Origin: Candidatus Pelagibacter sp. FZCC0015
GTDB lineage: Bacteria > Pseudomonadota > Alphaproteobacteria > Pelagibacterales > Pelagibacteraceae
DNA length: 64,000 bases
Assembly (NCBI RefSeq): GCF_007833635.1
Contig: NZ_CP031125.1
Coordinates: forward strand, 992,001 to 1,056,000
Direction: 5' to 3'
The notes under the pieces are model-generated. The model was not told the origin of the DNA. It did not search any database and worked only from the letters and a program-made list of their open reading frames with translations. Positions 8,191 to 16,582 of this stretch are shown piece by piece. Position numbers and translations under genes: made by a program. Numbering within the stretch: position 1 is the first letter of the stretch; each line of letters begins with the position of its first letter.

Positions 8191-9348
8191 ATGAACAAAG
8201 TATTTAAAGTTGGTCTCATAGGGTGTGGTCATATTTCTGAAACTTATTTTAGAGCTGAAAAATATTTTAATAATATCAAAATTGTAAAGTGTGCAGATAT
8301 CAATCATAACAACGCTCTTAAGTGTGCGAAGATTTATAAAATCCAAGCTTTAAGTGTAAGAGATTTATTAAAAGATAAAGAGGTTGAAATAATTTTAAAT
8401 TTAACCATTCCTAAAGTGCATTATCAAGTTGCAAAGCAAGCTTTACTAAATAATAAACATGTTTATTCAGAAAAACCATTAGCTATTAATTTTAAAGATG
8501 GAAAAGATCTACTTAAAATAGCTAAAAAGAAAAAACTTTATATTGGTAATGCACCAGATACATTTTTAGGTGGCGGTATTCAGAAATCAAAAGAATTGGT
8601 AGATAAAAAAATAATTGGAAAAATAAAATTAGGTAATGCCATTTTTGCTTTTCCTGGAGTACAATCTTATCATCCAAACCCTGAACCATGGTTTTCAAAA
8701 AAAGAAGGTGGCCCAGTAATTGACATGGGTCCTTATTATTTAACAGCTTTAGTGAATTTATTAGGACCAGCAAAAAAAGTTACTGGAAGCATAGTTAATG
8801 GAGTTAAAAGAAGAACTATTGGAATAGGCCCAAGAAAAAATAAAACATTCAAAGTTGAGTGTTCAACAACATATTTATCAACCATTACATTTGAGAACGG
8901 AACAATTATTAGATTAACTTTGTCGTTTGATGTAATCGCTCATCAAAGAAATCATATTGAGCTATATGGAGATAAAGGCTCTATGATTGTACCAGATCCA
9001 AATATGTTTGGAGGTTCAGTTTATATTTGTAAAAAGTTAGGGGATCCTTGGAAAGAATACAAAACTAATAAAATGCCATTAGGAAAAATTAATATTAGAA
9101 CACAAAGTTCTAGGGCAAACGAGTCACCAACTAATGCAAATTATAGAGGAGCAGGTCTGGCGGAAATGGCTTATTCAATTGAAAAAAAAAAAATAAACAA
9201 ATGTAATGGAGAATTATCTTTACATGTTTTAGATATTATTCAATCTACAATGAAAGCTTGTAAAACTAATAAAACACAATTAATTAAAACAAGCTGTAAA
9301 AAACCAAAACCTTTCACTCTTAAAGAAATCAAAAAAATATTAAATTAA
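8191..9348 (+). CDS. Gfo/Idh/MocA family NAD(P)-dependent oxidoreductase
   Basis: A 385-residue sugar or cyclitol dehydrogenase. The Rossmann motif GLIGCGHIS lies at residues 8-16 and the conserved EKP (SEKPLA) near residue 95. The C-terminal beta-sheet domain begins near 125. Members oxidise hydroxyl groups of sugars, inositol and derivatives. It follows the iolD-like gene by 6 bp and so belongs to its operon; a dehydrogenase plus IolD pair recalls inositol-type degradation. It converges with the PdxA-like gene with only 14 bp between the stops. Confidence 0.88.
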   Translation: MNKVFKVGLIGCGHISETYFRAEKYFNNIKIVKCADINHNNALKCAKIYKIQALSVRDLLKDKEVEIILNLTIPKVHYQVAKQALLNNKHVYSEKPLAINFKDGKDLLKIAKKKKLYIGNAPDTFLGGGIQKSKELVDKKIIGKIKLGNAIFAFPGVQSYHPNPEPWFSKKEGGPVIDMGPYYLTALVNLLGPAKKVTGSIVNGVKRRTIGIGPRKNKTFKVECSTTYLSTITFENGTIIRLTLSFDVIAHQRNHIELYGDKGSMIVPDPNMFGGSVYICKKLGDPWKEYKTNKMPLGKINIRTQSSRANESPTNANYRGAGLAEMAYSIEKKKINKCNGELSLHVLDIIQSTMKACKTNKTQLIKTSCKKPKPFTLKEIKKILN

Positions 9349-9362
9349 TAAAAATTGAGTTT

Positions 9363-10367
9363 TTAGTTTATTGATTTATTTTTGTTTTCAGCCATTGATA
9401 ATGCAATCTTAAATGAATTTAAAATTGGTGCTAAGTTTGCCTTATTTTTTCCCGCAATAGCAAATGCAGAACCATGAGCAGTAGTTGTGACTGGTACAGT
9501 TAATCCACCTTGAACTGTTACCCCTCTATCAAAACCAAATGCTTTAAGACCAGATTGAAGTGCATCATGATACATGCCTACCATACAATCATGATTTTTA
9601 TTTTTGTAAGCTACTACGAATGATGTATCACATGGTAACGGACCATCAACATTGTAACCAAGTTTTTTTGCTTCCTCAATCGCAGGAATTATTTCATCTT
9701 TTTCTTCTGTACCAAACTCCGCATGGGGATTAAGTGCTTGAATAGCAATTCGAGGTTTCTTCACACCGTTTAGCTCCATAACTTCATTAATTAATTTTAT
9801 CGGCTTCATTATATTTTCTTTTGTAATATGTTGAGCCACTTCTTTAATAGGAATATGAGATGTTACTCTTGCTGTCCAAAAATTATCTATAACATTAAAC
9901 TCACAACAGAAACTATTTACGTCAAGTTTTTCAGCCATTAATTGCAATTCATCTGAGTGTTTATTTCCTCCAAGTTTTAAACTTGTTTTATTCATTGGCG
10001 CAAAATTAATAGCGTCTATTTTTTTTTCTTTAGCAAGGGTTAAAGCTAAATCTAAAGCCTCCAATACACTCTCACCGGATTCTTTTGATGGTTCAGCTAA
10101 TTTATATTTATGATTTTTTCCTTTAGAAATATCTAATAGAAATCTATTTGCTTTATTAAAATCAATTTCATCAAAATTTTCAACAACATCTATATTATGT
10201 GAAATTCCTGTAATACTATTTCCGTTTTCAAATACGTGTTTTTCACCAATGATGACGATGTTTGCTTTTTTAGTCATTTCATCATTTAAAAGTTTTGAAA
10301 TTAATTCTGGACCGATGCCTGCGGGATCACCTAGTAGTAAAGCAATGTTAGATTTGTTTTGAGCCAT
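9363..10367 (-). CDS. PdxA-like 4-phospho-hydroxyacid dehydrogenase
   Basis: A 334-residue member of the PdxA family (4-hydroxythreonine-4-phosphate dehydrogenase). The opening LLGDPAGIGPEL, the metal-site HIPIKEV region, the NPHAEFG motif and MYHDALQSG with GLTVPVTTTAHGSAF are all present. In many bacteria PdxA2 paralogues degrade D-threonate or D-erythronate after phosphorylation by a DUF1537 kinase, rather than making pyridoxal phosphate. No DUF1537 kinase is in the window. The position between a Gfo/Idh/MocA oxidoreductase and the divergent TTT transporter favours the catabolic role, by inference. Confidence 0.85.
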   Translation of the reverse strand: MAQNKSNIALLLGDPAGIGPELISKLLNDEMTKKANIVIIGEKHVFENGNSITGISHNIDVVENFDEIDFNKANRFLLDISKGKNHKYKLAEPSKESGESVLEALDLALTLAKEKKIDAINFAPMNKTSLKLGGNKHSDELQLMAEKLDVNSFCCEFNVIDNFWTARVTSHIPIKEVAQHITKENIMKPIKLINEVMELNGVKKPRIAIQALNPHAEFGTEEKDEIIPAIEEAKKLGYNVDGPLPCDTSFVVAYKNKNHDCMVGMYHDALQSGLKAFGFDRGVTVQGGLTVPVTTTAHGSAFAIAGKNKANLAPILNSFKIALSMAENKNKSIN

Positions 10368-10436
10368 TTTTTTCTTTACGTCTTGTATCAGATTATGTTT
10401 AAATTATTAAATATAAATTAACTAAAGAGGGAAATA

Positions 10437-11411
10437 ATGAAAAAAAGCTTTAAACTATTTTTAGCAGCTGCTTTTCTAGTAACTGAATTTTTTGTTGTAG
10501 CTCTTCCATTAATGATCACATCGGCTAAAGCTGACGGTCATCCAATACAAGCAATTACTCACGCAGGTTTTGGTGGTGGAACTGACGTTACTACTAGAAT
10601 GATGTTATTAAGAGCAAGAAGAGTTCTTAAGCAGGATATGCAATTAGTAAACAAAAAAGGCGGTGGTGGAGCAGCATCTATGGATTACATGATGTCTTTA
10701 CCTGCAGATGGTAACCACACTTTAACTTGGACAACAGGTCATGCTGTATCTATGGCTTTAGGTAAAACTAAAGTTAAGTTAAGTGATATGCAACCACTTG
10801 CTAGAGGAACTGATGATCCTCAATTATTTGTTGTAAATTGTAAAAACGATATCAAAGATGCTAAAAAATTTATTAGCACACAAAAATCAAAATCACTAAA
10901 GTATGGAACTACTCACACTGGTGGTATTGATGATGTTAGTGCAATTGCATTTACAAAAAAAGGTGGATTAAAAGATCCAACTATCGTTGCTTACAAAGGT
11001 GTTGCACCAATTAAAACTAACCTAATCAAAGGAGATATTGATGTGGGTGTTTTAAACTTAGGTGAAGCTTTAACTGAAATTAATGAAGGTAAACTTTGTG
11101 TATCAGTTGTACTTGCAAACGAAAGAATGGCTAAAATTGGAGACTCTCCAACAGCTAAAGAATTAGGAATACCTGTTTCTTTATCTACTGTTAGAGGATT
11201 TGTAACTAAAAAAGGTGCTCCAGCAGACAGAGTAAAACAATTAGAAGCTGGAATGCTTAAAGCAATGAGTCACAACTATTACAAAAATTTCTTAACAGAA
11301 ATTGGTCTTGATGACACTAGTGTAGTTGGTGCTGACGAGTGGGGTAAGCAAATGGAAGAAATGCTTGCGGAAATGACTGCTCAGCTTAAAGCTTTAGGTT
11401 ACATTAACTAA
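10437..11411 (+). CDS. tctC: Tripartite tricarboxylate transporter substrate-binding protein (TctC/Bug family)
   Basis: A 324-residue periplasmic solute-binding protein with an N-terminal signal peptide of about 33 residues ending SAKADG. The mature part has the Bug-family layout: FGGGTDVTTRM near residue 40, NKKGGGGAASMDYM near 75 and a C-terminal LKALGY. It captures an organic acid in the periplasm and hands it to TctAB. A good Shine-Dalgarno (AGAGGG) precedes the ATG. It is the first gene of the tctC-tctB-tctA operon. An intrinsic terminator about 40 bp after its stop should make this gene much more expressed than the membrane genes. Confidence 0.9.
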   Translation: MKKSFKLFLAAAFLVTEFFVVALPLMITSAKADGHPIQAITHAGFGGGTDVTTRMMLLRARRVLKQDMQLVNKKGGGGAASMDYMMSLPADGNHTLTWTTGHAVSMALGKTKVKLSDMQPLARGTDDPQLFVVNCKNDIKDAKKFISTQKSKSLKYGTTHTGGIDDVSAIAFTKKGGLKDPTIVAYKGVAPIKTNLIKGDIDVGVLNLGEALTEINEGKLCVSVVLANERMAKIGDSPTAKELGIPVSLSTVRGFVTKKGAPADRVKQLEAGMLKAMSHNYYKNFLTEIGLDDTSVVGADEWGKQMEEMLAEMTAQLKALGYIN

Positions 11412-11434
11412 TCTAATTAAAAGTACATTTGCAT

Positions 11435-11941
11435 ATGATTAATGTACGAAAACAAAAAAGGGCAAACAAAAGTTTGCCCTTTTTTTTTAAAGATGAATTT
11501 AAAGTTTCATTTGTAATTATTTTTGTATCAGCGATTTTACTTATAACTACTTTTACATTCGACATAGTACCTCCAATTTTAAATAGAGGAATTCAGCCAG
11601 CAACATTTCCTAAAGCATTACTAATTTTAATAATAACAATGACATTAATTATTTATTATTTAGCAACTAAAAATCCTTGGAAAGTTGAGAAAAAATTACC
11701 AAAATCATTCTTTCTAACTTTATTAAGTTTTGTAATTTTTATTGTAGTTTCTAAAACACTTGATTTCTTTTTAGCAATCTCAGCTTTATCTATATTTGTT
11801 TCTTATTGTTGGGGAGAAAAAAGATTATTTTATTTATTATTAGTTGGGATTATTTTTCCAATTATTGTTTTTATATTTTTTGAAACGATTTTGGGTTTAA
11901 GATTTCCTCCAGGAATAATTACGAACATTTACTATAGCTAA
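11435..11941 (+). CDS. tctB: Tripartite tricarboxylate transporter small membrane subunit (TctB family)
   Basis: A small membrane protein of about 168 residues with four predicted hydrophobic segments (roughly residues 25-45, 60-78, 90-128 and 138-158) and the RGIQPATFP element of TctB after the first helix. It abuts tctA with no gap. The start is uncertain: ATG at 11435 and TTG at 11429 are in frame, but the coding sequence then runs straight through the terminator hairpin at 11454-11488, and no ATG, GTG or TTG occurs between that hairpin and the first membrane helix except a TTG inside its 3' arm. The first 15 residues are thus encoded by the terminator. Confidence 0.85.
   Translation: MINVRKQKRANKSLPFFFKDEFKVSFVIIFVSAILLITTFTFDIVPPILNRGIQPATFPKALLILIITMTLIIYYLATKNPWKVEKKLPKSFFLTLLSFVIFIVVSKTLDFFLAISALSIFVSYCWGEKRLFYLLLVGIIFPIIVFIFFETILGLRFPPGIITNIYYS
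11454..11488 (+). terminator. Intrinsic terminator between tctC and tctB, overlapping tctB coding start
   Basis: The stem is GGGCAAAC (11460-11467) with GTTTGCCC (11472-11479), loop AAAA, followed by nine T (11480-11488) and preceded by six A. This is a textbook factor-independent terminator. It falls inside the tctB reading frame and likely acts as a partial terminator that lowers membrane-subunit mRNA relative to the binding protein. Confidence 0.9.
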
Positions 11942-13420
11942 ATGGATAATTTATTATTAATGCTGGCACCACTTTTCAGTTCTAAACTGTTATTAGTTTT
12001 ATTTTTTGGAACATTATTCGGTTTGATATTAGGTGTGTTGCCTGGGTTAGGACCAACAACAGGTGGAGCATTAATCTTACCTTTTACAATGACTCTAGAT
12101 CCATTATCTGCAATTGTTTTATTAACATCTATTTATTGTGCTGGAACATATGGTGGTGCAATAACTGCTGTACTTATAAATACTCCTGGAACCCCAGCAG
12201 CTGCAGCAACTTGTTTAGATGGCTATCCATTAGCACAAAAAGGTGAAGCAGGAAGAGCTTTGGGTATGGCAACAGTATCAAGTACTGTGGGAGGTATTTT
12301 CAGTGTAATTATATTAGTTTTCTTTGCACCTATATTAGCACAACTCGCTTATGAGTTTGGTCAGCCAGAATATTTTGCATTAGCAATATTTGGTTTAACA
12401 ATGCTTGCATCAATTGGTGAAGGTAGTCCAATTAAAAATTTAATTGCAGGTGCATTTGGAATATTGATTTCTACAGTTGGTAAAGATTTTATGACTTCAA
12501 TTGATCGTTTTACTTTTGGGATCAATGAATTAACTGAGGGAATAGGTTTTATACCAGTAGTAGTTGGACTTTTTGCAATGAGTGAAATGTTAACTCAATC
12601 AACTTTAATCAATCAAGTATTTAACAGAATAGCTTTAAAAGCAATTAAGCTTCCAAGCAAAGATGATTATAAGAAAACTTGGAAAACAATATTACGATCA
12701 AGTGGAATTGGTTCTTTTATAGGGGTATTGCCAGCAGAAGGAGGAACAGTTGCCTCTTTGATTGGATATTCTGAGGCTAAAAGATTTTCAAAAAAACCAG
12801 AAGAATTTGGGAAAGGTTCAATTGAGGGTATTGCTGGAGCAGAAGCGGCAAATAATGCAGCAACAGGAGGTGCGATGGTTCCAACCTTAGCTCTTGGTAT
12901 TCCTGGTAGTGCAACAACAGCAGTTATTCTAACTGGATTAATTATCCATGGTGTTAGACCTGGACCAGATTTATTTAGAGAGCAACCAGATTTCTTATAT
13001 GGAATTTTTGGCTCTATGTTGATCGCGAATATTCTTTTCTTCATATTTGGTTTTTTTGGTGCAAAAATTTTTGCAAGAATAACTTTGGTTCCTAATAAAA
13101 TTTTGTGGCCAATGATTTTTGCAGTTTCAGTTTGTGGAACATATTCACTTAATCAATCAATAATAGATGTTTGGATAATGTTATTTTTTGGTGTGCTTGG
13201 TTTCTTTATGAGAAGATATGGTTTTTCAGTTGTACCAGTTATTATTGGATTAATTTTAGGGGAATTAGTTGAAGGAACGTTAAGACAATCCTTGGTTATT
13301 TTTGAGGGTAATTGGTTGATGTTTTTTACAAGACCAATTGCTTTAACATTCTTTATTTTGTCTTTAATTGCTTTGGCTTTTCCTTTAATAAGATCAAGAA
13401 AAATTAAAAAGAAAAAATGA
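11942..13420 (+). CDS. tctA: Tripartite tricarboxylate transporter large membrane subunit (TctA family)
   Basis: A 492-residue polytopic membrane protein with about 11-12 hydrophobic segments. It carries the TctA signature GVLPGLGPTTGGA near residues 32-44, and the internal repeat version containing PAEGGTVASLIGY and PTLALGIPGSATTAV. Length is typical. It is the transport channel of the TTT system and uses the proton or sodium gradient. Its start abuts the tctB stop and its end overlaps the SDR gene by 4 bp (ATGA), so the SDR and probably the ROK kinase are in the same operon. Confidence 0.95.
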   Translation: MDNLLLMLAPLFSSKLLLVLFFGTLFGLILGVLPGLGPTTGGALILPFTMTLDPLSAIVLLTSIYCAGTYGGAITAVLINTPGTPAAAATCLDGYPLAQKGEAGRALGMATVSSTVGGIFSVIILVFFAPILAQLAYEFGQPEYFALAIFGLTMLASIGEGSPIKNLIAGAFGILISTVGKDFMTSIDRFTFGINELTEGIGFIPVVVGLFAMSEMLTQSTLINQVFNRIALKAIKLPSKDDYKKTWKTILRSSGIGSFIGVLPAEGGTVASLIGYSEAKRFSKKPEEFGKGSIEGIAGAEAANNAATGGAMVPTLALGIPGSATTAVILTGLIIHGVRPGPDLFREQPDFLYGIFGSMLIANILFFIFGFFGAKIFARITLVPNKILWPMIFAVSVCGTYSLNQSIIDVWIMLFFGVLGFFMRRYGFSVVPVIIGLILGELVEGTLRQSLVIFEGNWLMFFTRPIALTFFILSLIALAFPLIRSRKIKKKK

Positions 13421-14166
13421 TTAAGTTTGATTTAAATAATAGAGTGGCAGTTGTTACTGGCGGAGCTCAAGGATTTGGTTTAGCAATAACCGAAAGATTT
13501 ATCGAAGCAGGTGCAAAAGTTGTAATTTGGGATATTGATGAAAGTGCAGCTAAAGAGGCTATAGATAAAGTGAAATCAGAAAATCTAAGTCATCAAATAG
13601 TAGACGTAACAAATTTTGAAATAGTAAATAAAAATTTAGTAGAAATAGAAAAAAAACATGGAAAAATAGATATTTTCGTTAACAACGCAGGTATTGCAGG
13701 GATGAATACTACTGTAGCTGAATATCCTTTAGATGAATGGAAAAAAGTAATGAACTTAAATTTAAATTCTGTTTTCTATTGTTGTAAAGCAGTTGTTCCA
13801 TTTATGCTAAAAAATGATTATGGAAGGATAGTTAATATTGCATCAATTGCTGGAAAAGAAGGCAATCCAAATGCAAGTGCATACAGCACATCTAAGGCAG
13901 GAGTTATTGGTTTAACAAAATCTCTAGGTAAAGAGCTTGCGCAAAAAAATATAGCTGTAAATTGTGTAACACCAGCAGCAGCTAAAACAAGAATTTTTGA
14001 TCAAATGACTGAGGAACACATCAATTATATGTTATCAAAAATTCCTAGAAACAAATTTGCAAAAGTTGAAGAATTAGCATCATTAGTAACTTGGTTAGCT
14101 AGTGAAGAAAATTCTTTTTCAACTGCAGCAGTTTTTGATTTAAGTGGTGGAAGAGCTACATATTAG
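13417..14166 (+). CDS. Short-chain dehydrogenase/reductase (FabG-like SDR)
   Basis: A 249-residue classical SDR. The cofactor motif TGGAQGFG is near residues 14-21, NNAGIAG near 89-95, and the catalytic Ser-Tyr-Lys are in IASIAG and YSTSK (about 139 and 153-157). It is likely a cytoplasmic NAD(P)-dependent oxidoreductase on a hydroxyl of a sugar or hydroxy acid. It overlaps tctA by 4 bp and precedes the ROK kinase by 2 bp. Co-expression with the TTT transporter suggests it acts on the imported compound or its product. Confidence 0.9.
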   Translation: MIKFDLNNRVAVVTGGAQGFGLAITERFIEAGAKVVIWDIDESAAKEAIDKVKSENLSHQIVDVTNFEIVNKNLVEIEKKHGKIDIFVNNAGIAGMNTTVAEYPLDEWKKVMNLNLNSVFYCCKAVVPFMLKNDYGRIVNIASIAGKEGNPNASAYSTSKAGVIGLTKSLGKELAQKNIAVNCVTPAAAKTRIFDQMTEEHINYMLSKIPRNKFAKVEELASLVTWLASEENSFSTAAVFDLSGGRATY

Positions 14167-14168
14167 TT

Positions 14169-15071
14169 ATGCAAGTAGGTATTGATGTAGGAGCGACTAA
14201 AATTGAGAGTGTTGTACTTCAAGATAATGGAAATGAAAAACATAGATCGAGAATATCTTGTCCAAAAGAGTATACTCAAATTATAACTGCGATAAGAGAT
14301 ATTCATAGACAATTAGAACAGGAATTTAAAAGAGAACTTCCAATTGGAGTTTGTCATCCAGGAGTTCATTCTCCTCAAACAGGATTAGTAAAAAATGCTC
14401 CTAATATTACCTGGTTAGAAAAAAAACCTTTTCAAAATGATTTACGTAAAGCACTTGGTAAAGAAGTGTTTTGTGAAAATGATGCTAATTGTTTTGCTTT
14501 GTCAGAAGCTATAGATGGATCAGGCAAACACTACAAAATTGTTTATGGTATTATCTTAGGATCTGGAGTTGGTGGTGGTTTAGTTATTGATAAAAAAATA
14601 GTAAGTGGACCAAATGGTGTTGCGGGAGAATGGGGTCACAATCAAATTCCTTATTTTGCTGCAAAAAAAGAAAATTTTGACTCAAGCAATGCCAGAGAAG
14701 CAGAAATTGAGAGTTTTTTATCTGGATTAGGACTAGCTAAAAGATTTAATAAACTTTACGGAAAAAACTTAAAAACGAACGAAATTTTCGAATTAAATAG
14801 AAAACATGATTTAGACGCTGAAAGATTTATCGACGATTTCAAGGTAAATTTAGCAATGTCTCTTTCAAGTATCATTAATATTTTGGATCCTGATGCTTTT
14901 GTTTTTGGAGGAGGAGTTTCAAACGAAATAGATTTTTTACATGAAATAGATTCACTAGTTAGAAAATTTGTGATCGGTAGAGAATACGAAGGTGTATTTT
15001 TAAAACCTAGATATGGAGACGCTAGTGGCGTTAGAGGTGCTGCAAGACTGGGTAGAAGCGCGACATATTAA
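14169..15071 (+). CDS. ROK family sugar kinase lacking the usual zinc-finger cysteines
   Basis: A 300-residue ROK kinase. The phosphate-binding DVGATK is at residues 6-11, the catalytic Asp105 is in ENDANC, GSGVGGG is near 131-137, and GEWGH with the family His is at 153-157. In most ROK proteins that His is followed by a CxCGxxGCxE zinc motif; here the segment 158-182 has no cysteine but ends in the usual ESFLSGLGLAKR. Some ROK fructokinase branches also vary here. Substrate is probably a hexose or amino sugar, but this cannot be settled. It ends the tct operon; 182 bp without a gene follow. Confidence 0.85.
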   Translation: MQVGIDVGATKIESVVLQDNGNEKHRSRISCPKEYTQIITAIRDIHRQLEQEFKRELPIGVCHPGVHSPQTGLVKNAPNITWLEKKPFQNDLRKALGKEVFCENDANCFALSEAIDGSGKHYKIVYGIILGSGVGGGLVIDKKIVSGPNGVAGEWGHNQIPYFAAKKENFDSSNAREAEIESFLSGLGLAKRFNKLYGKNLKTNEIFELNRKHDLDAERFIDDFKVNLAMSLSSIINILDPDAFVFGGGVSNEIDFLHEIDSLVRKFVIGREYEGVFLKPRYGDASGVRGAARLGRSATY

Positions 15072-15253
15072 AAATACAACTCTTAATTGAATTATAAAAA
15101 TAAATATTTTTTTAAAACCAAAAAAAAATTAAAAAATTTTCTTAAAAAATAAATTCAACTTATAAGTGTAATTAATTTTTTAATTATCAATTGAACGTTA
15201 ATCTACTTATAGTTTCGAATATAAAAAACTAGTTAACTAATAAAGAGGAAGAT
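15072..15253 (+). promoter_or_regulatory. Upstream region of sugar-binding protein gene
   Basis: This 182-bp gap is extremely AT rich and codes for nothing I can support. It must hold the promoter of the sugar ABC operon. I see a strong Shine-Dalgarno (AAAGAGGAAG) just before the ATG at 15254, but no convincing -35/-10 pair or operator. Confidence 0.4.
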
Positions 15254-16510
15254 ATGAAAAAACTATTGATCGCTTTAATTACATTAGCGTTCACATCTAC
15301 TTCATCAATTGCAGGACCTAAGATCGAGGTATTGCACTGGTGGACGTCTGGTGGTGAAGCTGCTGCACTTAAAGTTTTAAAAGATGATTTCGCTGCAAAC
15401 GGCGGTGAATGGATGGACATGCCTGTAACAGGTGGTGGTGGAGACGCTGCTAACGTTGCACTTAAAGCAAGAATCGTTGCTGGAGATCCTCCATCAGCAT
15501 CACAAATTAAAGGACCTACAATTCAAGAGTATGACCAAGAAGGTGTTGTAGCTCCATATAACATTGACTCAGTTGCTAAATCAGAAGGTTGGGACAATTT
15601 ATTAGATCCAATGATTGCAGCTATTCACAAGTGTGAAAATAACAGCGGACCTTATTGTGCTGCTCCAGTAAATATTCACAGAATTGACTGGATGTGGGCA
15701 AACAAAGCTGTATTTGATGCAAACGGTATTTCAGTTCCAACTACTTGGGATGAGTTAAATGCTGCTGCTGAAAAATTACAAGCTGCTGGTATCATTCCAT
15801 TTGCGCACGGTGGACAAGCTTGGCAAGATGCTACAGTATTTGAAGCAGTTGCTATGGGTCTTGGAGGAAATAATTACTACAAAAACTGTTACGTAGATCT
15901 TAAAGAAAGTTGTTTAAGAAGCGAAACAACAGTTAAAGTATTTGACCAAATGAGAAAGCTTAAAGGCTTTACTGATGAAGGTAGTCCAGGAAGAGACTGG
16001 AACGTTGCAACTGGTATGGTTATTGAAGGAAAAGCTGGTTTCCAAATTATGGGTGACTGGGCAAAAGGTGAATTTACAGCTGCTGGAAAAGTTCCAGGTG
16101 TAGATTACTACTGTGCAGCTACTCCTTCAAACAATGGATACTTATATAACGTAGATAGTTTTATCTTTTACAAATCTAGTGATCCAGATAAACAAGCTGG
16201 TCAAAAGTTACTAGCTAAGCTTATGATGGGTAAAAACTTCCAAAAAGTTTTTAATCTATACAAAGGTTCTATCCCAGCTCGTTTAGATGTACCAATGGAT
16301 GAATTTGACAAATGTGCAAAAACATCTAACGCAGATATTAAAACTGCTGGTGCTAGCGGTGGATTAGTTCCAAGCTTTGCTCACGGTATGGCTCAAGGTA
16401 ATACTATGAAAGCTGCCCTACAAGATATCATCACAGAGCACTTCAACTCTGATATGTCATCTGTAGATGCTGCTAACGCTTTAGCTGACTCAGTTTTAGC
16501 TAATATGTAG
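15254..16510 (+). CDS. Sugar ABC transporter substrate-binding protein (CUT1 family)
   Basis: A 418-residue periplasmic binding protein with a signal peptide of about 20 residues (cleavage near SSIAGP). The mature N-terminus IEVLHWWTSGGEAAAL is typical of the glucose/mannose-type CUT1 binding proteins, as are PVNIHRIDWMWANKAVFD and MGDWAKGEF. It binds a mono- or oligosaccharide and delivers it to the two permeases downstream. The gene uses less AT-extreme codons than its neighbours, as expected of a highly expressed gene. It is followed by a terminator that separates it from the permeases. Confidence 0.9.
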   Translation: MKKLLIALITLAFTSTSSIAGPKIEVLHWWTSGGEAAALKVLKDDFAANGGEWMDMPVTGGGGDAANVALKARIVAGDPPSASQIKGPTIQEYDQEGVVAPYNIDSVAKSEGWDNLLDPMIAAIHKCENNSGPYCAAPVNIHRIDWMWANKAVFDANGISVPTTWDELNAAAEKLQAAGIIPFAHGGQAWQDATVFEAVAMGLGGNNYYKNCYVDLKESCLRSETTVKVFDQMRKLKGFTDEGSPGRDWNVATGMVIEGKAGFQIMGDWAKGEFTAAGKVPGVDYYCAATPSNNGYLYNVDSFIFYKSSDPDKQAGQKLLAKLMMGKNFQKVFNLYKGSIPARLDVPMDEFDKCAKTSNADIKTAGASGGLVPSFAHGMAQGNTMKAALQDIITEHFNSDMSSVDAANALADSVLANM

Positions 16511-16522
16511 TACATAAAAATT

Positions 16523-16556
16523 AAAAGGCCACTTTTGATTAAGTGGCCTTTTTTTT
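16523..16556 (+). terminator. Intrinsic terminator after sugar-binding protein gene
   Basis: The arms AAAAGGCCACTT (16523-16534) and AAGTGGCCTTTT pair around a 6-base loop and end in eight T. It lies 12 bp after the binding-protein stop and 27 bp before the first permease ATG. It should be leaky, giving more binding protein than membrane components. Confidence 0.92.
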
Positions 16557-16582
16557 AAATCTAAAAATAAAAAATATTTGTA

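Noticed and set aside
12667-13044. 125-residue antisense frame in tctA
   Set aside because: It is open only because the sense strand is rich in hydrophobic codons; tctA is certain.
15072-15253. Possible sigma-70 promoter TTGAAC...TATAGT before the sugar-binding protein gene
   Set aside because: The two elements are only 11 bp apart, too close for a sigma-70 promoter, and the AT-rich background makes chance matches likely.
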